From NCBI GenBank assembly GCA_022571615.1, contig JACZXM010000033.1:1-12592 (forward strand): a stretch of DNA of 12,592 nt. Reading direction: 5' to 3'. Under the pieces are notes generated by a model. It did no database searches and was not told where the DNA came from. It saw only the letters and a list, made by a program, of their open reading frames with translations. The stretch is from Acidobacteriota bacterium (GTDB lineage: Bacteria; Acidobacteriota; UBA890; WLXD01). A program made the translations under genes and the position numbers. Shown one piece after another: positions 6,498 through 12,592 of the stretch. Within the stretch, counting starts at the first letter, position 1. Each line of letters starts with the position of its first letter.

Positions 6498-8045
6498 CTA
6501 GCGACGACGGTCCACTCGCCCGAGGCGAGTACGGATCGTGTCGCCGACCCTTGCCGCCAGGGCGAGGTAGGCGTTGTCAAGAGCGTCCTCGTCGGTCACC
6601 GGCGTAGATTGCCAACCCAGGTCAGTATATCCGCTGCCGGGCTGCAGCAGCACGGCAAAGGGTTCAATCGCGCGGTGCTCGCTTTGGGTGGTCAGCTTCC
6701 ACAGAATGAATCCGCGCAAGGTATCGAACGCGCCGGCCTGGACGACATTGCTCAGGGCCTGCAACGCGGCGACGCGCTCGCTTGCATCGGTGGGCTGCGT
6801 CGCCCAGTGCACGCAGGTGAGCGAATCGGGCTCCGGCGCGGCTTCCGCCGCGGTTTCGAGCACCTCGACACGGCTGTACGAGTACGGGCGGACCGTGCTG
6901 CCCAGCCAACGCGTCCAGCCGAGCTCGAGCAAGATTGTCGGACGCGAGGGCACGACGCTCGCCAGGCGCTCGCCGATTCGTCGCCACGCTTGTTCCATCC
7001 GCGGCACTCGGGATTCACTCTCCAGACCGTACAGACCGAGGGGGAAGTAGGCATTCACGCCGACATACTCGAGCGCGTCCCAGAACCCGACCTGGTCGTA
7101 CTGGTCGAAGTTGGCGCCGTAGGTCAGCCCCCCGCCATACATGTCGCGAACCGCGGAGATGAGGCGTCGCCAGAACCGCTCGTAGCGGCCCCGACGAGCG
7201 TTGAGGTGCCCGAGGTTGCGTGGATTACCGCCTGTGATCGCATGTACCCAGGCACGTCGTACCTGTTCCTCGGCGCCAAGCATGGCCTCGAGATCCCGGT
7301 AACGACCGCCGTCCAGCTGCACCAAGTCGTCGCCGCGACCCTCTTCCATGACTTGCGCCGCGCAACGCACCAGCTCGCTGCGAACCGCAGCCACGCGCTC
7401 CGGATCGATCCAATACGCGTACAGGTCGGGCAACTGCTGAACCGGTAGGGTAGAGGCCAGGGAGCTGAGCTCGTTGCCCACAGCCAGCAGGTCGACGCCT
7501 TCGCGAGCCGCCATTCCCGCACCCCAGAGAACGAAATCCCGGTAACGCTGCATCCACAGCTCGAGCTGATCGTCTCGTGGCCAGATCATGCCGTGCCACA
7601 GGTGCCGATTTGCCGACAGGCCGTGCTCGAGCGCCACGCGCATAACCAGCACCACCCGTAGGCCGGCACGCTTGGCGGCGCGGATCTCCGATACCACCCA
7701 CGGCGCCTCGCGCTCGTACCACAGCTCGGCCTCGTCCCAGCGCTGTTGCCGCGCGTACAGGGTCACCTCGATACTGTCCAGGCCGGCCTCCGCTACCGCA
7801 TCGACCCAACGGTCGTGGTCCGGCTCGTTGACCTGAATGCCACCGAAAAACGTGGGCGGCACAAGAGCAGCCCGCACGGCCGTCCCAGGGCCGATCGGCC
7901 CTGGGACCCGGGCGCGGGCCTGTGTGCCGACCGCCAGGAGAGCATAAGCGCCCACAGCGCCCCCCAGGAGGTACCACCGCCACCGCACGGCCCGAACAGG
8001 GCTCGGCGGGGCCGTGCGCGGCCGAGGCGTACTATTAGTTTCCAT
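6498..8045 (-). CDS. Membrane-anchored GH113-like glycoside hydrolase (TIM barrel)
   Basis: A 515-residue protein. A basic N-terminus (VRAVRWRW) precedes one membrane helix (about 25-41), so the rest lies outside the inner membrane as an anchored or secreted domain. The body reads as a TIM barrel like glycoside hydrolase family 113: FFGGIQVNEP (66-75), SIEVTLYARQQ (91-101), VVLVMRVAL (131-139), then VGNELSSL with N191-E192 as the likely acid/base. LTYGANFDQYDQVGFWDALEYVGVNAYFPL spans 307-336, and ILLELGW contains E374 as the likely nucleophile. Known GH113 enzymes are beta-mannanases, but the substrate here is unproven and the length exceeds a minimal barrel. The ATG at 8045 is chosen over an upstream TTG because the membrane segment follows naturally. 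It lies 120 bp after the transglycosylase and 42 bp before cytochrome c. Confidence 0.78.
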   Translation of the reverse strand: METNSTPRPRTAPPSPVRAVRWRWYLLGGAVGAYALLAVGTQARARVPGPIGPGTAVRAALVPPTFFGGIQVNEPDHDRWVDAVAEAGLDSIEVTLYARQQRWDEAELWYEREAPWVVSEIRAAKRAGLRVVLVMRVALEHGLSANRHLWHGMIWPRDDQLELWMQRYRDFVLWGAGMAAREGVDLLAVGNELSSLASTLPVQQLPDLYAYWIDPERVAAVRSELVRCAAQVMEEGRGDDLVQLDGGRYRDLEAMLGAEEQVRRAWVHAITGGNPRNLGHLNARRGRYERFWRRLISAVRDMYGGGLTYGANFDQYDQVGFWDALEYVGVNAYFPLGLYGLESESRVPRMEQAWRRIGERLASVVPSRPTILLELGWTRWLGSTVRPYSYSRVEVLETAAEAAPEPDSLTCVHWATQPTDASERVAALQALSNVVQAGAFDTLRGFILWKLTTQSEHRAIEPFAVLLQPGSGYTDLGWQSTPVTDEDALDNAYLALAARVGDTIRTRLGRVDRRR

Positions 8046-8165
8046 AAGATCTCTTATCACGATTCGAGACAAAGGTCCCGAGATCTAGCCTTGGGCGCCG
8101 AGCCGGTTCGGTTACACGGCAAGGCGACCCGCTCGCACCCGCCACGGGCTACGTGCAGCCGACCC

Positions 8166-9368
8166 CTACTCGGCCAGTGCCGGGATTCGCAGCCGCTCGC
8201 CGATCCGTATCAAGGTCCGCCGGCCCATGTTGTTGGCACGCTGGATCGTCGCCACGTTGGTGCGGTAGCGGCGCGCGATGATCGTCAAATTCTCACCGCG
8301 GGTCACGCGATGAAGGACGAACTTGGGCTTCGGCGGCACTTTGCGAACGCGCAGCATCATGCCGTCGGCCACCGCTTCGTCCCAGAACAGCGCGTTGTCA
8401 CGGATGACACGCCACGGATCCGACTGTAGCGACTCGGCGATTCCCTCGAGGGTCTCGCCCTCTTGCACACGGTGCACCTTGTACTCGCCCTCCCACTGCA
8501 GGGGAATCCGCAACGTCATTCCGGTCGGCAGCGTCTGCAAGTGCCACAACCCGTTGTGCTGGCGTAGCGCGTCCAAGTCCACATCCAGGGTAAACGCGAT
8601 GTTGAAGTAGTTATCGCCATGCCGCGAGCGATACAGGAGATCTGAGCCGCTGAGCGTAAAGAGCTGCTCGCGCGGAGCGGCCGGATACGCTATCAACTGC
8701 CCCGGCCTGAGATCTCGCCGCGCCAAATAGGGGTTGTGGAGTCGCAGGTCGAGCAGCGACATCCCGAGCCGCCGCGATACCGTCCACCAGTCCTCATCCT
8801 CCCTCGCCGTCGTCAACCGCAGCTGGCTGGCGTGGTGCCGGATCGATCGTTCGTAGAGCTTGAGCATGGTGCGGTAGTAGCCCACACCGAGAACGTACTG
8901 CAGCGATTCGAGCCGCATCGCCCGTCCCCGACCCACGTTGCCAGGGCCCCCGTTGTATGCCGCCAACGCGTAGTCTTCACGCTCGAAACGCCGCACCATC
9001 TGCGCCAGGTACTTGACGCCCGCCTCGATGTTGGTCGATACGCCCAGCGAGCGAAACGTCGCCGGCATCACTTGGAAGTAGCCCCGCGCTCCGGCCCACG
9101 AGGTCAAGTTGGCATTGCCGCCCGACTCGTACATGCAGACCGCTCGTGCCAGGTCGTAATCGAGGCCGAATCGGTCGCTGGACCGTCGGATCTCGTCCTC
9201 GATCTCGATCGTCTTGCGGTAGATACCCAAGATCGTCGGCGAGAAGTCCTCCACCGGCAGGACGTCCTCGAACGCGGACTCCTGCGCCGATATAGGTACG
9301 GGCGGGCCGACCAGCACCGCCATCCATGCCGCGGCGCCAATGCCCAACCACGCGCTACGTCTCACCAC
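8166..9368 (-). CDS. Lytic transglycosylase (SLT domain) with C-terminal LysM repeats
   Basis: A 400-residue secreted peptidoglycan-cleaving enzyme. The signal peptide is residues 1-29 (cleavage after ISAQ). The SLT domain is at about 60-175: catalytic Glu81 in MYESGGNANLTSWAGARG, YFQVMPATF (97-105), IEAGVKYLAQM (114-124) and ALAAYNGGPGNV (134-145). Four LysM-like units follow: degenerate at about 193-229, 246-289 and 298-341, and a clear one at 352-397 (RVTRGENLTIIARRY, TNVATIQRANN, IGERLRIP). It would cleave glycan strands in the periplasm, like MltD-type enzymes. The start is a GTG at 9368, 7 bases after GAGG, immediately followed by a second possible GTG; upstream in-frame codons to 9674 overlap the divergent gene and are not protein-like. 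It is divergent from an M23 endopeptidase across a 240-bp spacer. Confidence 0.92.
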   Translation of the reverse strand: MVRRSAWLGIGAAAWMAVLVGPPVPISAQESAFEDVLPVEDFSPTILGIYRKTIEIEDEIRRSSDRFGLDYDLARAVCMYESGGNANLTSWAGARGYFQVMPATFRSLGVSTNIEAGVKYLAQMVRRFEREDYALAAYNGGPGNVGRGRAMRLESLQYVLGVGYYRTMLKLYERSIRHHASQLRLTTAREDEDWWTVSRRLGMSLLDLRLHNPYLARRDLRPGQLIAYPAAPREQLFTLSGSDLLYRSRHGDNYFNIAFTLDVDLDALRQHNGLWHLQTLPTGMTLRIPLQWEGEYKVHRVQEGETLEGIAESLQSDPWRVIRDNALFWDEAVADGMMLRVRKVPPKPKFVLHRVTRGENLTIIARRYRTNVATIQRANNMGRRTLIRIGERLRIPALAE

Positions 9369-9491
9369 GGCACCCCCTCGTTGATGACTCTCGCCCAGAC
9401 GCAAAAGGGACTCACAGCCGAATCTTGTAGCAATTCCTTCCCCCCCGACGCAACCACAACCGTCTCTTGTCTCGATCCAGCGCCAATGCCC

Positions 9492-9503
9492 CCGGCGCGC
9501 CGG
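9492..9503. promoter_or_regulatory. 12-bp perfect palindrome upstream of the M23 promoter
   Basis: CCGGCGCGCCGG is self-complementary and ends 4 bases before the -35 box. It could bind a dimeric regulator, but GC-rich palindromes also arise by chance in such DNA. Confidence 0.25.
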
Positions 9504-9507
9504 CGCC

Positions 9508-9535
9508 TTGAAAATGCCCCGGAATTCCCTATAAT
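9508..9535 (+). promoter_or_regulatory. Near-consensus sigma70 promoter for the M23 peptidase
   Basis: TTGAAA (9508-9513), a 16-base spacer, and a perfect TATAAT (9530-9535). Start of transcription is expected near 9542, giving a 5' leader of about 67 nt. It is the best promoter in the window. Confidence 0.75.
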
Positions 9536-9608
9536 ACCGCCCGATCGTCCGGCCGACCCTAATTGTGGTCCGCTGTTTTCCGTCGCCTCCTGATTTCCGG
9601 AACTCTGG

Positions 9609-10985
9609 GTGAACCTGAGAGTCCGTCTGAAGCTGGGATCCCTGTGGGACCTGCCCCTGCAGGTTACGGCCCATACGGTGCTGCAGCTACAGCTGCGCTG
9701 GCCGGCACTGGCGCTGGCCGTTCTTGGCACGGCCGGGGTCACGGTCGCCTTGCACCCGCCGGTACCTGTCTCTGCCCCGTTCCGTGCCTGGGTCGGTCCC
9801 TCGGAGCCAGTGCCGGAGTTGCCGAAACCGTGGCCGCAATCGCTCGCCGTGGAGGCCGCCCGTGTGCTCGAGGGACGGTTCGCGCCGGGCAGCACGCTAG
9901 CCCGAGAGCTCTCACGAGCCGGAGTCGAGCGCGGCACGGCGCATCAGGTCATGCTCGCCGCCGCCCAGGCCATCGACCTGCGTCGGATCCGCGACGGGCA
10001 GCGGTACCGCTTGTACTTCGACGGCAGCGACCGCCTCACGGCGTTGCGTTACCAGGTGAATCGCCAGACCGCGTGGTTCGTCGCTCATGAGCAGGACGGC
10101 TGGACGACGAGCAAGGTGTCGATCCCGGTGCGGATTCGACCGACGTTCATCTCGGCCACCATCGTCGACAGCCTGCACCGGGCGCTGGAGGGCAATACAC
10201 GGGACGGCACTTCCCGCCAGGAGCTGCTCTTGAAGGTCGCCGACATCTATGGCTGGGACGTTGATTTCAGCTACGACCTGCGCCGCGGCGATCGCCTCGA
10301 CCTGGTCGTAGAGGAGCGGTTCGTCGAGGGTGCGTTTAGCGGCTACGGCGACATTCTCGCGGCGGAGTTCAGCCTTGGGAGTCGGATATTGCCAGTGATC
10401 CGGTTCCAGGACGCCGGAAGCCACGTCTCCTACTTCCGGCCTGGCGGCGAGTCCGTGCGACGTACGTTCCTGCGATCGCCGGTCAAGTACACGCGCATCT
10501 CCTCGCGCTTCAGCCGGCGTCGCGTCCACCCGGCGACCGGTGTGGCGCGCGCCCACCGCGGCATCGACTACGTTGCCTATCCCGGCACTCCGGTGCAGGC
10601 CACCGCCGATGGTATCGTGGTGGAGGCGCGGTACGGCCGCGAGCCCGGGCGCTACGTGCGCATCCGCCATGGCGGCTCGTACAGCTCCGTATACATGCAC
10701 CTGTCGCGCTTCCATCCCAACGCCAAGGTAGGGGTCGAGATTCGCCAGGGCGACATCATCGGTTACGTCGGCAAGAGCGGCAACGCCACTGGCTACCACC
10801 TGCACTACGGGCTCGAGCAGGCCGGACGCTACGTGGACCCGATCTCGATCCAGTTCCCTACCGCCGAGCCGGTCCCAACGAACGAGTGGGAACTATTCGC
10901 AAGCCAGCGCGGTGAGTGGCTCACGGTTCTGCGCCAGGGGCAGGCCAATCTCGGCCTTCAGATCGCCGGCGCCGGCGGCATGTAA
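9609..10985 (+). CDS. M23-family peptidoglycan endopeptidase (MepM-like)
   Basis: A 458-residue zinc metallopeptidase expected to cut peptide cross-links in the cell wall. A hydrophobic segment (about 31-48) anchors or exports it. A LysM/OapA-like region follows (about 93-165: GSTLARELSRAGVERGTAHQ, RIRDGQRYRLYFD), then a linker domain with ADIYGWDVDFSYDLRRGDRLDLVVEE (about 211-236) typical of MepM/Csd3 proteins. The catalytic LytM domain is at about 300-412. Zinc ligands are H316 and D320 in HRGIDY and H399 in YHLHY; H397, and H364 in YMHLS, complete the site. All are intact. The GTG at 9609 has only a weak GGA at about -10; no better start is seen. It is driven by the promoter at 9508 and divergent from the lytic transglycosylase. 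Confidence 0.93.
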   Translation: MNLRVRLKLGSLWDLPLQVTAHTVLQLQLRWPALALAVLGTAGVTVALHPPVPVSAPFRAWVGPSEPVPELPKPWPQSLAVEAARVLEGRFAPGSTLARELSRAGVERGTAHQVMLAAAQAIDLRRIRDGQRYRLYFDGSDRLTALRYQVNRQTAWFVAHEQDGWTTSKVSIPVRIRPTFISATIVDSLHRALEGNTRDGTSRQELLLKVADIYGWDVDFSYDLRRGDRLDLVVEERFVEGAFSGYGDILAAEFSLGSRILPVIRFQDAGSHVSYFRPGGESVRRTFLRSPVKYTRISSRFSRRRVHPATGVARAHRGIDYVAYPGTPVQATADGIVVEARYGREPGRYVRIRHGGSYSSVYMHLSRFHPNAKVGVEIRQGDIIGYVGKSGNATGYHLHYGLEQAGRYVDPISIQFPTAEPVPTNEWELFASQRGEWLTVLRQGQANLGLQIAGAGGM

Positions 10986-10998
10986 GCGCACAATACCG

Positions 10999-11009
10999 TA
11001 GCAGGCCGT
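10999..11009 (+). repeat. Dispersed repeat TAGCAGGCCGT, copy 4
   Basis: Exact core, 13 bases after the M23 peptidase TAA stop, in the 92-bp gap before the DNA ligase. It extends to TAGCAGGCCGTGGT, shared with the copy at 4180. Confidence 0.8.
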
Positions 11010-11044
11010 GGTAGGCGCGCGGCTTTCTGCGCCCGCAGTGGCAC

Positions 11045-11062
11045 CCCGTTGAGAAATACGGG
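11045..11062 (+). promoter_or_regulatory. Small hairpin before the ligase gene
   Basis: CCCGT (11045-11049) and ACGGG (11058-11062) form a 5-bp stem with an 8-base AT-rich loop, ending 15 bases before the ligase ATG. It is too short to assign a role; no clear promoter or strong ribosome binding site is seen in this gap. Confidence 0.2.
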
Positions 11063-11077
11063 TTAAAGTCCGAGCCC

Positions 11078-12592
11078 ATGCGGGCTCTGGCACTGACGCT
11101 CGAAACCATCGCCGGTCACGGCGCCACCGAGGGTAAAATCCACGCGGCGGCGGCCTATCTCGCCAGCCAGGACGCTTCCAAGGTGGGTATGGCAGCACGC
11201 TTCCTCTCTGGCACTCCCCTACCCCCGGGCACGCCCGCCACCAACGTTGGGCGCGCGACCCTGGTCGAGCTGGTCGCCGCCTTTGCCGGCAAAGATCGTC
11301 GCGAGCTGCTGCGGCTTGCCACCCAGCGCGGCGACCTCGGCGTTGCCGTCGCCGAGGTCCTCGAGAACAGCCCACGCATGAGCGGCACCAGGTTGTCGCT
11401 GCGGGAGGTGGCGGAAGCACTCTTGGCCCTCGGCAGCATCGGTAGCACCCGCCGCAAGCAGCATTTGCGTTCGATGCTCGAGCGCTGTACGCCGCTCGAG
11501 GCCAAGTACCTCACCAAATTGTTGCTCGGCTCGATGCGCACCGGAATGCAGGCGACCCGGGTCGAGGAGTCCGTGGCGCTGGCCTTCGATCAGCCGATCT
11601 CGGCCGTACGGCGGGCCCACATGTTGCTCGGTGACATCGGTATGGCCGCCGAGCGGGCTGCCGGTGATAGTCTCGAGACGGTCTCCCTGAAAGCCTTCCG
11701 ACCCGTCCGCGTGATGCTGGCGCACCCCTGCCACAGCACCGCGGAGGTCCTCGACCTGACCCCGCTCCCGGTCATCGCCGAGGACAAGTTCGATGGCATC
11801 CGAGTGCAGGCACATATCGTCGACGGCAAGATGCGCCTGTACTCTCGAACGCTCGAGGATTCGACGCATTTCTTCCCCGAGATCCGATCAGCGGCGCCGC
11901 AACTGCCGGGTGAGTGGATCCTCGATGGCGAGGTGGTCGCCTGGGTCGACGGCCGCGCGCTGTCCTTCAACGCGCTCCAGCGACGCCTGGGCCGCAGGCA
12001 GGTTCCGCTGACCCTGTTGCTCGATGCACCGGTCATCTTTCTCGCCTTCGATGTTCTGCGGGCCGAGAGCAACGATCTGATCGATGTACCTCTCCGGGAA
12101 CGCAAGCAGGTGCTCGCGGAGCTTCCTCTGGACGGTGCCGTCCGGCGCGCGCCGTGGGAGTTGCTCGAGCAGGCCGAGGACCTGGCGGGCTGCTACGCCG
12201 CGGCCACAGCCCGCGGTAACGAAGGCGTGGTGTTCAAGGCCCCTGACAGCCTCTACCGTCCCGGTTCGCGCGGGCGCTCCTGGCTCAAGCTCAAGCACCC
12301 GCTAGGCACCATCGATGTAGTGGTAACCGGTGCGGAGTATGGTCGCGGCAAGCGTGCCGGACTGCTCTCTGATCTCGTGTTCGCAGTGCGCGCTCCCGAC
12401 GGGCTGGTGGACTCGGGACGTGCCTACAGCGGCTTGACCGATGAGGAAATCCGGCACTTGACCACCACTTTCAAGCAGACCACGCTTCGTACCGACGGCA
12501 CTCTTCGTCGCGTCGAGCCGCGCATCGTCCTGGAAGTCGCCTTCGACGATATTCGACCCAGCTCGCGGTATCCGAGTGGCTTCGCACTGCGC
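11078..12592 (+). CDS. ATP-dependent DNA ligase (LigB-type), 3' end missing
   Basis: 505 codons run from the ATG at 11078 off the right edge. The protein has an N-terminal DNA-binding domain (about 1-205) and a nucleotidyltransferase core. Motif I is EDKFDGIR (235-242) with K237 as the adenylated lysine, then RLYSRTLEDSTHFFPEI. Motif III is FLAFDVLR, motif IV NEGVVFKAPDSLY, and motif V SWLKLKHPLGTIDVVVTGAEYGRGKRAG. An OB-fold follows up to SSRYPSGFALR, which normally lies near the C-terminus, so only about 10-40 residues should be missing. It seals nicks in DNA using ATP. The size matches the roughly 500-residue LigB group found in some bacteria alongside the essential NAD-dependent LigA, suggesting a repair role (inference). 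Upstream spacing from the M23 gene is 92 bp with a repeat copy between. The ribosome binding site is weak. Confidence 0.94.
   Translation, partial: MRALALTLETIAGHGATEGKIHAAAAYLASQDASKVGMAARFLSGTPLPPGTPATNVGRATLVELVAAFAGKDRRELLRLATQRGDLGVAVAEVLENSPRMSGTRLSLREVAEALLALGSIGSTRRKQHLRSMLERCTPLEAKYLTKLLLGSMRTGMQATRVEESVALAFDQPISAVRRAHMLLGDIGMAAERAAGDSLETVSLKAFRPVRVMLAHPCHSTAEVLDLTPLPVIAEDKFDGIRVQAHIVDGKMRLYSRTLEDSTHFFPEIRSAAPQLPGEWILDGEVVAWVDGRALSFNALQRRLGRRQVPLTLLLDAPVIFLAFDVLRAESNDLIDVPLRERKQVLAELPLDGAVRRAPWELLEQAEDLAGCYAAATARGNEGVVFKAPDSLYRPGSRGRSWLKLKHPLGTIDVVVTGAEYGRGKRAGLLSDLVFAVRAPDGLVDSGRAYSGLTDEEIRHLTTTFKQTTLRTDGTLRRVEPRIVLEVAFDDIRPSSRYPSGFALR

Noticed and set aside
8046..8165. Near-palindrome CCGAGCCGGTTCGG (8098-8111) and repeated AGATCT sites as a terminator or promoter before the GH113-like gene
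   Set aside because: There is no loop or T-tract and no -35/-10 pair. The short GC-rich self-complementarity is not convincing.
9369..9480. Riboswitch or strong minus-strand promoter upstream of the transglycosylase
   Set aside because: No c-di-GMP or c-di-AMP riboswitch motifs are recognisable. The best minus-strand boxes (TTGCGT, 18 bases, TACAAG) are too weak to call.
9369..9674. N-terminal extension of the transglycosylase frame into the divergent spacer and past the M23 start
   Set aside because: A typical signal peptide starts at the GTG at 9368 behind a GAGG site, and the extension would cover the M23 promoter and leader.
10816..12175. AGCAGGCCG in the M23 gene (10816) and the ligase gene as further repeat copies
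   Set aside because: These come from GAG CAG GCC G codons (Glu-Gln-Ala) and lack the leading TAG and final T. The same caution weakens the possible decayed copy at 5997-6005 after the cytochrome gene.
1..12592. A new defence or multi-gene accessory system
   Set aside because: Apart from the partial AbiEi-like gene, all genes are recognisable housekeeping, envelope or general metabolic families with no defence-type effector or mobile context.

Overview
The window is GC-rich, tightly packed bacterial DNA. Signal-peptide-bearing peptidoglycan enzymes, a periplasmic-type c cytochrome and an MepM-like M23 peptidase point to a diderm (Gram-negative) bacterium. A bacterial ATP-dependent DNA ligase and a Rho with a long basic N-terminal extension would fit an environmental proteobacterium or Acidobacteriota-like lineage, but the sequence alone does not settle the phylum. 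There are no RNA genes, CRISPR arrays or intact mobile elements. No gap between genes exceeds about 260 bases.

Layout: (1) 2-871 (+) is the 3' part of an AbiEi-type winged-helix protein cut by the left edge. It converges on (2) a minus-strand series running from 9368 down to 927: lytic transglycosylase with LysM repeats, membrane-anchored GH113-like protein, anchored monoheme cytochrome c, transcription terminator Rho, LemA, DUF2207 membrane protein, and MBL-fold hydrolase. The GH113-like/cytochrome pair (42 bp apart) and the lemA/DUF2207 pair (8 bp overlap) look like operon pairs. Rho has its own promoter and a leader of about 175 nt. (3) Diverging from the transglycosylase is a plus-strand M23 endopeptidase behind a near-consensus sigma70 promoter. 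It is followed by (4) an ATP-dependent DNA ligase cut by the right edge.

Functionally this is mostly housekeeping and envelope biology: peptidoglycan cleavage (transglycosylase and M23 peptidase, transcribed divergently from one 240-bp spacer), envelope proteins of poorly known role (LemA, DUF2207), an electron-transfer cytochrome, transcription termination (Rho) and DNA end joining (ligase). I found no convincing undescribed multi-gene system.

The most unusual signal is a short dispersed repeat, TAGCAGGCYGT. Four exact top-strand copies of TAGCAGGCCGT lie at 869, 1851, 4180 and 10999, and two bottom-strand copies of TAGCAGGCTGT end the MBL gene. All lie at gene boundaries. In two convergent genes the TAG of the repeat is the stop codon itself, and the inverted copies there can pair into a long hairpin.
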